A model generated the notes under the pieces. That model worked only from the letters and a program-made list of their open reading frames with translations. It did no database searches and was not told the origin of the DNA. From Alphaproteobacteria bacterium (GTDB lineage Bacteria; Pseudomonadota; Alphaproteobacteria; ATCC43930; CGMCC-115725): DNA of 18,147 nucleotides. Position 1 is the stretch's first letter, and each line of letters opens with the position of its first letter. The DNA lies in assembly GCA_017353855.1 (NCBI GenBank), contig JAFMSA010000020.1:1-18147 (forward strand). Direction: 5' to 3'. Positions 1-8,827 of the stretch are shown piece by piece. The translations under genes and the position numbers were made by a program.

Positions 1-2968
1 GTCGCGCCGGCTCCCCCTCAAAGTCAATAATGAAGAAATCGTTCTTTACGACGAGAACTTGACCGAGGTGGAAATCGCCATGAAAGCGGGTCTTCTGCGC
101 CTCGATCTCGTCCGGGATCAACTGGCGAATTTGCCGCACGAGGCTGCTGCGGCGCACGATCAGTTGCTCGGCAAGAGTCTGCGCAGCGGGGGGCAATTTG
201 GCGCGCTCGCGCTCCAGTCTGGACAGCATCTCACTGGCGGAGGCTTCGAGAGCGCGCTGCCATTCGGCGACATCTCGCGAAGTTACTGGTTCAGGAGCAA
301 AATCGGGATCCTCGCAACCTTGCTCGGCAAGTGCCCGGTGCATCTCGGCAGTGCGAATGCCGAGTTGGCGTGCCAGCGAAAGAAAGAAAACATCGGGATC
401 AGGCAGGTCCGAGGACTTGGTGCCGGTCGACAGCAAGGCATCGTCGAGATAGCGGGTGAGGTAGTCCATTGCCTGTGTCCAACCGTCGCCCTGATTGCCC
501 ACGAAGCCGAACAACACGCCGAGCGCATGGGTTTCGGGTCCCCCTTGGCGCTCGAGATCGAGCTCCAGAAAAGCCAGCAGCGGCGGCGTGTTGGCAAATC
601 CCGCCCGCTCGACCAGGTAGCGCGACATCTCGATCTCGGGGTGCGGACCGGGCTGCAGCCGCCGATAGATCTTGAGCATCGCGTAATCATCGAAGATCAC
701 CGAAGTGTTTGACTGTTCGGCCCCGGAACGACGGATGATCAGACGCTCCGGCACAGCAATCTGGTCGAAGATGGGTGTCCTGCGGCAGCGGATCTCCCCG
801 CCCTCGAGCGCTATCGTCGCCTCCTGCCGGATCGCTTCCATGATCGCCGACGAGAAGCCGTCCTGTGACATTGCGTCGACAAGCGCGCCCTCGCGACGAA
901 ATTGCCGCAACTCGGCGAGGGTGGCGGGGATCAGGGCCTGCCGCGCATCGCTGTCTTCGGATGACCACATCGTGGACAGCGGCAGGAAATAGCGTTGCCG
1001 GTCTCCGTGCGCGAGCTGAATTTCGATGGCCCCTGCCAGAAACGTCTCAGGTCCGGCGCCCTCCTCTGCCGGCCGGGCCAGTTCGCCGCGTGCCAACATG
1101 ACGGCCGACCTGACCTGCTCATCCTTCGCACCGAACCAGCGCTGACGGGGCAGAAAGCTCGGAATGACGTCACTTTCGAGCTGCGGGAGGTTGGGCTGGC
1201 GGAACAGGTCCGACCAGCCGCGCGGCATTACCAAAGTAAAGAATTCGGGCGGTGTGTGCACGCTGGCGGTCTCGACGGCAAGCGGGAGGAGCTCGAACCA
1301 AAAGAAGCTGTAGCCCTGCAAGGTCAGCAGATATGGCAATTCGCCAATCGGCGGAAACGCGCTGCGGCCCAGTAGCTCGACCGGCTGCCGGCCGCGCCAA
1401 TCCGACAGGTCGAGCTCGACTGCCTGCGGGGAGCGCGACAGGTTGGCGACGCACAGCACAATCTCGTCCCCAAAGCGGCGCAGATACGCGATCACTTTAC
1501 GGTTGGACGGGTACAGGAACCGCAGCGTGCCGCGTCCGAATGCCCGGCGCGAGCGACGGGCTGCAATCAGCCGCTTCACCCAATTCAGCAGGGAGGACGG
1601 CGAGCGGCTCTGGGCCTCGACATTGACCGCCTCGAACCCATAGACCGAATCCATGATCGGAGGCAGGTACAAACGCGCCGGGTCGGCGCGGGAAAATCCG
1701 CCATTGCGGTCGAACGACCACTGCATCGGGGTGCGTACGCCATCCCGGTCGCCGAGAAAGACGTTGTCCCCCATGCCGATCTCGTCGCCATAATAGAGAA
1801 CCGGGGTCCCCGGCATCGAGATCAGCAGCGCGTTCAAAAGCTCGATTTTGCGCCGGTCGTTCTCCATCAGCGGCGCAAGGCGGCGACGGATTCCGAGATT
1901 GAGGCGCGCGCGCCGGTCCGCGGCATAGTAGTTCCACAGGTAATCCCGCTCGCGATCGGTCACCATCTCGAGCGTCAGCTCGTCATGATTACGCAGAAAT
2001 ACGGCCCATTGGCACGGTTCCGGAATATCCGGTGTCTGACGCATGATATCGGCGATCGGGTGACGGTCTTCGGTCGCGATCGCCATGTAGATGCGGGGCA
2101 TCAGCGGGAAATGAAACGCCATATGGCATTCGTCGCCAGCGCCGAAATACTGCAATACGTCTTCCGGCCATTGATTGGCCTCGGCGAGCAGCATGCGGTC
2201 GCCATACCGGATGTCGAGTTCGCGACGCAGCTTCTTGAGGACCTCGTGGGTTTCGGGCAGGTTCTCGTTGATCGTCCCCTCGCGCTCGATCAGGTAGGGC
2301 ACAGCGTCGAGCCGCATCCCGTCGACCCCGAGATCCAGCCAGAACCGCATGACGTCCATGACGGCTCTGAGGACCCGCGGGTTGTCGAAGTTCAGATCGG
2401 GCTGATGCGAATAGAACCGATGCCAATAGTAGGCTTGAGCGACCGGGTCCCACGCCCAGTTGGACTTCTCGGTATCGAGAAAGATGACGCGGGTTTCGGG
2501 AAATCTTTGATCGGTATCGCTCCACACATAGAAGTCGCGCAGCCTGGAGCCGCACTTGGCGCGGCGGGCACGCTGGAACCAGGGATGCTGATCGGAGGTG
2601 TGGTTGATGATTAGTTCGGTGATGACCCGGATGTTGCGCCGGTGCGCCTCTCGCACGAACAACTTGAATTCGTGCATTCCGCCGTACGAGGGATTGATGT
2701 TCTTGTAATCGGAGATGTCGTAACCGTCGTCCCGCAGCGGCGACGGGTAAAACGGCAGCAACCATAGCGCTGTTATGCCGAGGTCCTGCAGATAATCGAG
2801 CTTGTGGCGCAGGCCCTCGAAATCGCCGATCCCGTCATTATTGGCGTCGAAAAAGGCCTTGACGTGCAGTTGATAGATGATCGCGTCTTTGTACCACAGC
2901 GGGTCTGTGGTCAACGCGCGGGGGACTGTGCCGCTGTCAGTCAGCGGAGCGTCGTCGGGTGGTGTCAT
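1..2968 (-). CDS. treS: Trehalose synthase-maltokinase fusion (TreS-Mak), 3' end beyond the window
   Basis: Bifunctional GlgE-pathway enzyme. TreS interconverts trehalose and maltose; the fused maltokinase (Pep2/Mak) uses ATP to make maltose-1-phosphate for GlgE. Residues 1-565 or so are a GH13 trehalose synthase: early motif KDAIIYQLHVKAF, nucleophile D221 (GMRLDA), acid/base E263 (LAEAN), and D329 in NHDE. From about residue 585 a maltokinase begins, with the cap motif RQRWFGAKD (609-617). The kinase catalytic motif HGDFHLGQ (D965) and the metal-binding IDFEG (D982) lie just inside the left edge. 989 residues are visible; fusions of this type are usually about 1,100, so roughly 100 C-terminal residues are missing. 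The ATG at 2968 overlaps the glgE stop by ATGA and has no clear Shine-Dalgarno site, which suggests translational coupling. I recognise the family with high confidence; a glgB beyond the edge is likely but not visible. Confidence 0.95.
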   Translation of the reverse strand, partial: MTPPDDAPLTDSGTVPRALTTDPLWYKDAIIYQLHVKAFFDANNDGIGDFEGLRHKLDYLQDLGITALWLLPFYPSPLRDDGYDISDYKNINPSYGGMHEFKLFVREAHRRNIRVITELIINHTSDQHPWFQRARRAKCGSRLRDFYVWSDTDQRFPETRVIFLDTEKSNWAWDPVAQAYYWHRFYSHQPDLNFDNPRVLRAVMDVMRFWLDLGVDGMRLDAVPYLIEREGTINENLPETHEVLKKLRRELDIRYGDRMLLAEANQWPEDVLQYFGAGDECHMAFHFPLMPRIYMAIATEDRHPIADIMRQTPDIPEPCQWAVFLRNHDELTLEMVTDRERDYLWNYYAADRRARLNLGIRRRLAPLMENDRRKIELLNALLISMPGTPVLYYGDEIGMGDNVFLGDRDGVRTPMQWSFDRNGGFSRADPARLYLPPIMDSVYGFEAVNVEAQSRSPSSLLNWVKRLIAARRSRRAFGRGTLRFLYPSNRKVIAYLRRFGDEIVLCVANLSRSPQAVELDLSDWRGRQPVELLGRSAFPPIGELPYLLTLQGYSFFWFELLPLAVETASVHTPPEFFTLVMPRGWSDLFRQPNLPQLESDVIPSFLPRQRWFGAKDEQVRSAVMLARGELARPAEEGAGPETFLAGAIEIQLAHGDRQRYFLPLSTMWSSEDSDARQALIPATLAELRQFRREGALVDAMSQDGFSSAIMEAIRQEATIALEGGEIRCRRTPIFDQIAVPERLIIRRSGAEQSNTSVIFDDYAMLKIYRRLQPGPHPEIEMSRYLVERAGFANTPPLLAFLELDLERQGGPETHALGVLFGFVGNQGDGWTQAMDYLTRYLDDALLSTGTKSSDLPDPDVFFLSLARQLGIRTAEMHRALAEQGCEDPDFAPEPVTSRDVAEWQRALEASASEMLSRLERERAKLPPAAQTLAEQLIVRRSSLVRQIRQLIPDEIEAQKTRFHGDFHLGQVLVVKNDFFIIDFEGEPAR

Positions 2969-5900
2969 GCGGCGTCAGGGGAGAGTAAACGGAAAACCAG
3001 CGCGGGATCTATCTCAGGATCGAGGCGAAAATGCGGATGACCGTCGCGGCAGGTCACGACGCGCCGCGTGAACGCCTCCTCGAGCGAGAATTCGGCATCG
3101 GGCGCCAATCCGAGTTCGGCAAGAGGCAACTCTACGGTATCCTCACGTGGGCTGTGCGGATCGAGATTGACCACAATAATCACGGTATTGGCCCGGTCTG
3201 CAGAGATCTTCATGTATGCGAGAATGTTTGGGTCGTGGCAATTGAGAAAGCGCAGGTTGAGAAATTCCTGCAATGCCGGGTTATCACGGCGAAACTGGTT
3301 GAGCGTTGCAATATCCTCCTTGATATTGCCGGGCCGGTCCCAGTCCCACACTTTGTACTCATATTTCTCGGAATGGAGATATTCCTCGCGCCCCGGAATA
3401 GGCGTGTTCTCACATAATTCGAAGCCGTTGTAGATGCCGTAGGCGGGCGATAACGTCGCTGCCAGCACGAGGCGGATGCGGAAGGCTGGCCGGCCCCCCT
3501 CCTGCAGAAAAAACGGCAGGATATCCGGTGTGTTGGTGAAGAAGTTGGGCCGAAAATATTCGTTCGTCGGATACTGGATTAACTCCATCAAATACTCGGT
3601 CAGCTCCGACTTTGTATTGCGCCAAGTGAAGTAGGTATAGGATTGGGTGAAGCCGGCTTTGGCCAGTGCGCGCATCATTTTGGGCCGTGTGAACGCCTCC
3701 GACAGGAAGATCGTTTCGGCGCATCGCGCTTTCACCTCGCGAATCAGCCATTCCCAGAACGGCAGTGGCTTGGTGTGAGGGTTGTCGACGCGAAATATGC
3801 GCACCCCTTCGCCGACCCAGAACAAGACGGTGTCGCGCAATTCCGTCCACAATCCGTCACGATCGGGACTCGCGAAATCGACATTGACGATGTCTTCGTA
3901 CTTCTTCGGCGGATTCTCGGCATATTTGATCGTCCCGTCGGGCCGGAAATGAAACCATTGCGGATGTTCGCGCACCCACGGGTGGTCGGGCGCGCATTGG
4001 ATCGCGAAATCCAGCGCCACCTCCATGCCCAGGCTCGCGGCCGCCTTCACAAACCGGCGAAAATCGGCAAGCGTGCCGAGTTCGGGGTTGACCGCACGGT
4101 GCCCGCCTTCTGCCGAACCGATCGCGTAGGGACTGCCCGGGTCCCCGGGCTCGACGAGCGTACTGTTGTCTCTGCCTTTGCGGTTAAGGCGGCCGATAGG
4201 ATGGATCGGAACAAGGTAGACGACATCAAAGCCGAGCCGCGCGATCTCCGGCAGCCGCGCGATGCACTCATCGAACGTCGCGCCCCTGCCGGGCTGTGAG
4301 CCTTGGCTGCGTGGAAACATTTCGTACCACGCCGCAAAGCGTGCGGCGTTGCGATCGACGACGACCTCGAGTTCGCGGGGATAGCGCACCGCATCGGCGC
4401 GCAGCGAATTACGCGCCATTAGCTCGCGCACAGCGGGCGAAAGGAGCAACTCGCTGCGGTTCGCCGTCTCGCCCTCGTCGAAATCGCGCAGTACTTGGCG
4501 CAGGCGGGTGGCGTCATCGCACTGGGCCTGCTGCAACGCGGCCTCGACGACCGCCCGTCCCTCGACGAGTTCGAGCTCGATGCTCTGGCCGGCTTCACAT
4601 TTTTTTTCAAATTCGTCGCGCCAGCTCTCGAACTGGTCGGTCCAGGCTTCGATCGTGTAGCGCCACAGACCGACCGCATCGAGGCGAAAACGTCCGACCC
4701 AGCGGTCGTTGTCGAAGAAGTCGAAGGCCACCTCCCGCCATTCTTCCTCCTCGTGTCGGTACTTTACGACGGCCCGCAGTTTGTCGTGCCCGTCGCGAAA
4801 GAGATCTGCCCACACTTCCAACACCCCGCCGACGAGGCGCTTTACCGGATAGCGGCCGCCGTCGAGCTCGGGATAGACCTCCTCGATATGGATGCGTGAC
4901 TGCGGCCGCCAGAACGGGTGCTGAGCAACCCGATGCACCGAGCGAGCCGCGCCCGCCACCCGCAAAACCCGAACGCCGAGCGGCGCGAGCGTCACCTGCG
5001 ACCCTTCGAGATCAACGTCTCGGGCTTCATTATGATGAGTATTGACGAGAATGAAGGCGCCTTCCTCGCCGCTTTCGTTCCGCCGTTCAAGTATCACCAG
5101 CGGGTCGTCTTTAGCGCTGCGCAGACGCTGAGGCCCCTCTTCGTTAAGGGCCGGGACTGTCCGCTTCATCGCGTTTACCTCGGCGATGTACCCGCTGAGA
5201 TCAAAGCGCGCCGGCTCCGGGTCGCCGTCGGGCATGCCGACGACATCGAGGCGCCGCGACCATCCATATTCGAATCCCATCGGCATCATCACGCCGGTAG
5301 AGAAGGCCGCGGCAAAGGCATAGGCCTGACGATAGCGCGGCGCGATCTGGGAATCCGGGACGCCCGCTGCCGCAAGCTCGTTGACGAGCCGGTCGGTGTC
5401 ATGGCTCTCGGGAAACCCGATCGAGGGCGCGATATGCCGGAACTCCTCATACTGCTCGAGCAGCCACGGGCTCTCGAAATCCCACCACTTGACGCTGTTG
5501 AAGAGATAGTCGAACCCGGCATCGGCGAGGGCGAGGACCGCCTCCTTCGGCGCCCCGAGATTTTCCGCACAGAACAGCGCGTCGGAAGCAACCTCTTTGG
5601 CGTCGCCGATCAAACCGCGCCAAACCTGGACCGGCACCTTATAGGCTGCATCGCAGCGGAAACCAGTAAAGCCAAGCCCGATGTAGTGACGAACCAGCTG
5701 CTGAAAATAGCCGAGAATTTGGCGTTGTTGCGGCGGCCGGTAATCGAGCTCGGCGAGATCGCCCCAGACCGTCATTCGGGTCGGATCGGCAGGGTCGGTC
5801 GCGTAAGGCGAAAGCACATTGCCGCGCGCGTCTCGCGTAAACCAATCCGGGCGGCTGGCGACGAGCTCGCTGTCCTTCGCGGTGTGGTTGACGACAAGGT

Positions 5901-6174
5901 CCATGATAGCGCGCAACCCGTGCTCTCGAGCGGCGCCGGTAAACCCGCGCAGCAGCATTTCGTCGTCATCCGGCTGGTCGCCGCGAAAGCGCGGATTGAG
6001 CCGATAGTAGTCCTTGACCGCGTAGAGGCTTCCCGAGAAGCCCGGGTAATGAAAAGGGTTGAGATAAACGGCGTTGAAACCCATCGCCGCGATTCGCGGC
6101 AGATGCTCAGTCCACTGCCGGACGGTTCCGGCCAAGGTCGGAAACAGATTATAAATTCGCAGCCCTTCGCTCAT
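2965..6174 (-). CDS. glgE: GH13 amylase-like domain fused to maltosyltransferase GlgE
   Basis: A 1069-residue cytosolic protein. The C-terminal part (about 425-1069) is GlgE, which transfers maltose from maltose-1-phosphate to the non-reducing end of alpha-1,4-glucan. It has the GlgE N-terminal beta-domain (about 427-520), the GH13_3 barrel with nucleophile D797 (RVDNPHTKP), acid/base E826 (LSEAFTRP) and D884 (NTPDIL), and a C-terminal beta-domain. Residues 1-405 are a second GH13 module with its own regions: DLVVNH (92-97), nucleophile D175 (GFRCDAA), E204 (FCAENLG) and D259 (ESHDTDR), then a small beta-domain. Lone GlgE proteins are about 660-700 residues, so the N-terminal module is an addition; I recall similar long forms in Rhizobiales. 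The fused module's substrate is unknown; hydrolysis or transfer on glucan is an inference. The stop overlaps the treS-mak ATG by 4 bp. The ATG at 6174 has only a weak ribosome site, but the amylase fold begins within about six residues of it. Confidence 0.96.
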   Translation of the reverse strand: MSEGLRIYNLFPTLAGTVRQWTEHLPRIAAMGFNAVYLNPFHYPGFSGSLYAVKDYYRLNPRFRGDQPDDDEMLLRGFTGAAREHGLRAIMDLVVNHTAKDSELVASRPDWFTRDARGNVLSPYATDPADPTRMTVWGDLAELDYRPPQQRQILGYFQQLVRHYIGLGFTGFRCDAAYKVPVQVWRGLIGDAKEVASDALFCAENLGAPKEAVLALADAGFDYLFNSVKWWDFESPWLLEQYEEFRHIAPSIGFPESHDTDRLVNELAAAGVPDSQIAPRYRQAYAFAAAFSTGVMMPMGFEYGWSRRLDVVGMPDGDPEPARFDLSGYIAEVNAMKRTVPALNEEGPQRLRSAKDDPLVILERRNESGEEGAFILVNTHHNEARDVDLEGSQVTLAPLGVRVLRVAGAARSVHRVAQHPFWRPQSRIHIEEVYPELDGGRYPVKRLVGGVLEVWADLFRDGHDKLRAVVKYRHEEEEWREVAFDFFDNDRWVGRFRLDAVGLWRYTIEAWTDQFESWRDEFEKKCEAGQSIELELVEGRAVVEAALQQAQCDDATRLRQVLRDFDEGETANRSELLLSPAVRELMARNSLRADAVRYPRELEVVVDRNAARFAAWYEMFPRSQGSQPGRGATFDECIARLPEIARLGFDVVYLVPIHPIGRLNRKGRDNSTLVEPGDPGSPYAIGSAEGGHRAVNPELGTLADFRRFVKAAASLGMEVALDFAIQCAPDHPWVREHPQWFHFRPDGTIKYAENPPKKYEDIVNVDFASPDRDGLWTELRDTVLFWVGEGVRIFRVDNPHTKPLPFWEWLIREVKARCAETIFLSEAFTRPKMMRALAKAGFTQSYTYFTWRNTKSELTEYLMELIQYPTNEYFRPNFFTNTPDILPFFLQEGGRPAFRIRLVLAATLSPAYGIYNGFELCENTPIPGREEYLHSEKYEYKVWDWDRPGNIKEDIATLNQFRRDNPALQEFLNLRFLNCHDPNILAYMKISADRANTVIIVVNLDPHSPREDTVELPLAELGLAPDAEFSLEEAFTRRVVTCRDGHPHFRLDPEIDPALVFRLLSPDAA

Positions 6175-6277
6175 TGCGACAGACCTGGTTTATATGGACC
6201 TACCCCTGCGTCCGCTCGCTTTACCGATAATGATGCCGCGCCGCGCAAAGTTCCACAGACCCTCCCCGGAGAGCCGA

Positions 6278-6968
6278 TCACTCGCCCGCACGACCAGAAC
6301 GTTCGGGGAGCTCCGACCGCGAGAGAACGACTGTGCGGCTCGCTGCATTCCGTACCCGTTACTGGTCGGCCGGCAGCGTCAAAAACTTGACCAATGTGGC
6401 ATGCCCGAAAAAGTGCATCGGGTGACGGTCTTCGGTTGATCTGCTGCAGCAACTCGATCATGTCCTGCTGGTTCAAGGTCCACACACCGTCAACCGGCAC
6501 ATTAACAATGTCGATCGTGCCGAGCTGCGCGAGGTGGCTTACGTCAGCGTGTGATGCAAATAGCCGAGATGCGCATGCAAAGCCGGCAAAATCGAGACGA
6601 ATATTCGAGCCGATGCGGCGCAGCACCGCCGCCCGTGTACCAGTCTCATCGGTAATTATTTGTTTTTACTACCAACTTTACTACCTATCTTACTTCCGCC
6701 TCGACCGTGTCGCTGGCGTGCGCGGGATGCGCATTGTTCATCGTGACGGTCTCGGGCCTCACCGGCGCACGTATCGTCTCGCTGTAATCGGCGAGGATGC
6801 GCGGCCCCGCGGGACTTTCGATCAGAAAGCTCGCATGCCTGAAAAAAGTGATCGACGCCCGAGACCCTGCGGTACCGTGCCAGCAATGTGTGTTCCGCCG
6901 GCGAAGACGCCTGTGCCTGCTGCCTGCGCTTCCGGCCCAAGCAGAAAGGCGATAACAGCTGGCAACAT
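6278..6968 (-). pseudogene. Decayed metallo-beta-lactamase-fold hydrolase
   Basis: Fragments of one metal-dependent hydrolase family appear in the right order but in different minus-strand frames. Near 6968 there is a signal-peptide-like start (MLPAVIAFLLGPEAQAA). At about 6685-6860, ITFFRHASFLIESPAG and ETVTMNNAHPAH match the usual N-terminal beta-strand and the metal-site region. At about 6540-6570, HLGYLHHTLT follows in another frame. At about 6440-6540, LAQLGTIDIVNVPVDG and WTLNQQDMIELLQQIN follow in a third stretch. PMHFFGHATLVKFL (about 6365-6425) and RTVVLSRSELPE (about 6300-6340) come after a further shift, with a stop between them. The shift after LLQQIN is explained by two single-base losses. 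About 50 residues of the middle are missing, replaced by an AT-rich patch with two copies of TTTACTACC (6665-6673, 6677-6685). Intact relatives are about 280-290 residues. The remnant lies just upstream of glgE on the same strand. I am confident that it is broken; its exact ends are approximate. Confidence 0.75.
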
Positions 6969-7021
6969 CAAGCACGCGCAATGATCCCATCGGACCTCCT
7001 CGACCCCGTCGCTTCCCGCTC

Positions 7022-7080
7022 ACGCGACTTCCCGCTCCCCGCGAGCCGGCAAGGCCGGCGTCAGGGGCAATTCCAGCCCC
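7022..7080. repeat. REP-like palindromic element downstream of the ThDP enzyme gene
   Basis: A short GC-rich segment immediately after the stop of the minus-strand ThDP enzyme. It contains a perfect hairpin, GCCGGC-AAG-GCCGGC (7045-7059), and two copies of CTTCCCGCTC on the left side. Read on the minus strand it encodes the nonsense peptide PLTPALPARGERE, a string that resembles those produced by dispersed palindromic repeats in many proteobacterial genomes. There is no T-run, so it is not a classical intrinsic terminator, although the hairpin could stabilise the mRNA 3' end. Whether it is repeated elsewhere in the genome cannot be seen here. Confidence 0.5.
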
Positions 7081-7081
7081 G

Positions 7082-8626
7082 TCACAACACGACCTCCACC
7101 AGGTAAGGGCCAGGCGTCGTGAGGGCTTCCGTGAAACGGTCGTTGAAGGCTTCCATCGTCGTGACCCGGCCCCCGGGTACTCCCATCGCGCGCGCCAGTC
7201 CCACCCAGTCGAGATCGGGATGCCCGAGATCGAGCATGTCGAGCGCCTTGCGGCCGGGATTGCCGGCGCCGACATTGGCGAGCTCGCCGCGCAAAATCGC
7301 ATAGCTGCGGTTCGAGAAGAGCAACGTCGTCACATCGAGCCCTTCGCGCGCCTGTGTCCACAACGCCTGCAGCGTGTACATCCCGCTGCCGTCGCCTTCG
7401 AGACAGATGACCTTGCGGTCAGGGCAGGCTACTGCGGCACCGGTCGCGAGTGGCATCCCGATACCGATCGATCCGCCCATATTTGAGAGCCAGTCATGCG
7501 GCGCCGCCGAAAGGGTCGGCGCAAAGAAGCCGCGTCCCGTCGTGACCGCCTCGTCGACGACGATCGCGTGTTCCGGGATCAGCGCGCCCAGCGAGATGCC
7601 CAGCGCTTCTGGCGTAACCGCTCCGGTTGCCGGAGCGGGCGGTGGGCCATTCTTCACAGGCGCCGGTGTCGAGAGCGCCCCAACTTCCTCGGCCAATGCT
7701 TCGAGCGCGCCGATCAGATCCTCCTCGGGTCGAGCGAGCACGTGGCCCACGGCGTCGGGCGGCGTCAGGAGGCTTGGCTTGTCGGGATAGGCGAAAAACG
7801 CCACCGGCATCTTCGAGCCGACGAGGATGACGTGTTTGAGGCCATCGAGCACTTTGACCGCCTGATCGACCACATAGGGAATGCGATCGACCGGCACCCG
7901 TCCACGCCCGCGTTGCGTGCGGGCGTTGGAGCCCTGCGCCATCAGCCGGGCACCGGTCTTCGCGGCGATGCGGCCGGCGAGATCGAGCCCGTGCTGGCGC
8001 AGCGCGCGGCCGGTGACGAGCAGCAGGCACGATTCGCCCGAGCGCAGCACCCGCGCCGCCCCGGCGACAGCCTCGGACGACACGACAGCAGGCGCTGACG
8101 CAGGCGCCACCTCCACCGGACCGGAGCCGTCGTTCCACGCCGTATCCGCCGGCAGGATCAACGTCGCAATCTGGCCGGGCGGCGTGCGCGCCGCAGCGAT
8201 AGCGGCGGCACCGTCGGCAGCGACCGAACGCGCGTCCGGTGACGTCTTGACCCACCGCGAAAATGGCCGCGCAGCCGTTTCGATATCGGTCGTAAGCGGC
8301 GCGTCGTAGCGGCGATGGTAAGTCGCATGATCCCCGACGATATTGACCATTGGCGTCGATGCCTTATTGGCGTTGTGGATATTGGCGAGCCCGTTGGCCA
8401 TTCCGGGGCCGAGATGCAGCAGGGTCGCGGCCGGCCCTTCGCTCATCCGGCCATAGCCGTCGGCGGCACCGGTGACCACACCCTCGAACAGGCCCAGGAC
8501 GCAGCGCATCCCTTCGACCCGGTCGAGCGCCGCGACGAAATGCATCTCCGAGGTGCCTGGATTGGCAAAACACACATTGACGCCGCCGCCGACCAGGGTG
8601 CGCACAAGGCTTTCCGCGCCGTTCAT
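7082..8626 (-). CDS. ThDP-dependent enzyme, acetolactate synthase large-subunit-like
   Basis: A 514-residue enzyme with the three-domain ThDP fold (PYR, central, PP) shared by acetolactate synthase, benzoylformate decarboxylase and relatives. The PYR domain has the cofactor-activating glutamate E48 in GLFEGVVTGAADGYGRM; the central domain spans about 180-325; the PP domain has the diphosphate/Mg motif GDGS (411-414) ending in N439 (FSNRSY). Substitution of the usual second Asn by Arg is seen. The start at 8626 is supported by GGAG (8635-8638) 8 nt upstream and by the MNGAESLVRTLV opening typical of the family; further upstream codons in this frame look non-coding. There is no FAD-synthase-type extension and no regulatory-subunit gene (ilvN) nearby, and the protein is shorter than true IlvB (about 570-590), so branched-chain amino acid synthesis is unlikely. 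Its substrate is unknown. It is divergent from the P450 gene across 201 bp, which could hold a shared promoter region. Confidence 0.87.
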   Translation of the reverse strand: MNGAESLVRTLVGGGVNVCFANPGTSEMHFVAALDRVEGMRCVLGLFEGVVTGAADGYGRMSEGPAATLLHLGPGMANGLANIHNANKASTPMVNIVGDHATYHRRYDAPLTTDIETAARPFSRWVKTSPDARSVAADGAAAIAAARTPPGQIATLILPADTAWNDGSGPVEVAPASAPAVVSSEAVAGAARVLRSGESCLLLVTGRALRQHGLDLAGRIAAKTGARLMAQGSNARTQRGRGRVPVDRIPYVVDQAVKVLDGLKHVILVGSKMPVAFFAYPDKPSLLTPPDAVGHVLARPEEDLIGALEALAEEVGALSTPAPVKNGPPPAPATGAVTPEALGISLGALIPEHAIVVDEAVTTGRGFFAPTLSAAPHDWLSNMGGSIGIGMPLATGAAVACPDRKVICLEGDGSGMYTLQALWTQAREGLDVTTLLFSNRSYAILRGELANVGAGNPGRKALDMLDLGHPDLDWVGLARAMGVPGGRVTTMEAFNDRFTEALTTPGPYLVEVVL

Positions 8627-8827
8627 GAAGCGATCTCCGATTTCACAGCCATCGCGAAGCATGCCCGCGACGGTGCGTCCCTTCAAGCCGGAGATCCGGG
8701 AAGTTGTGCCGGAAGCCTCGTTTGCTGCACCCCGGCGGTGCGTTGTGCGCCCTCGCCGGGGACCACGGGATGCTTGGAAAAAAGCGGTGCAATCCCGATC
8801 TCTTGCCCATCGGTTGGCGAGGTGGAA

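Noticed and set aside
59..712. Plus-strand open frame of 217 codons at the left edge
   Set aside because: Antisense shadow of the maltokinase half of TreS-Mak, whose RQRWFGAKD and HGDFHLGQ motifs are on the minus strand.
4918..6390. Long plus-strand open frame of 490 codons opposite glgE
   Set aside because: It shadows the 1069-residue GlgE fusion, which has full motif support; the plus-strand peptide has no recognisable domain.
6418..6438. 20-bp exact match (ATCGGGTGACGGTCTTCGGT) between the hydrolase remnant and treS at about 2055-2074
   Set aside because: The remnant copy is explained by two single-base losses from an expected PKTVIPMH-type coding sequence, so the match is probably coincidence; flanks show no similarity.
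6171..6626. 151-codon minus-strand frame overlapping the glgE start by ATGA
   Set aside because: It is a patchwork of one in-frame part of the decayed hydrolase and out-of-frame sequence; the overlap is by chance.
8315..8827. Upstream extension of the P450 frame by 171 codons
   Set aside because: The extension overlaps the ThDP gene in antisense and the divergent promoter region and has no P450 homology; the ATG at 8828 has a ribosome site and gives normal length.
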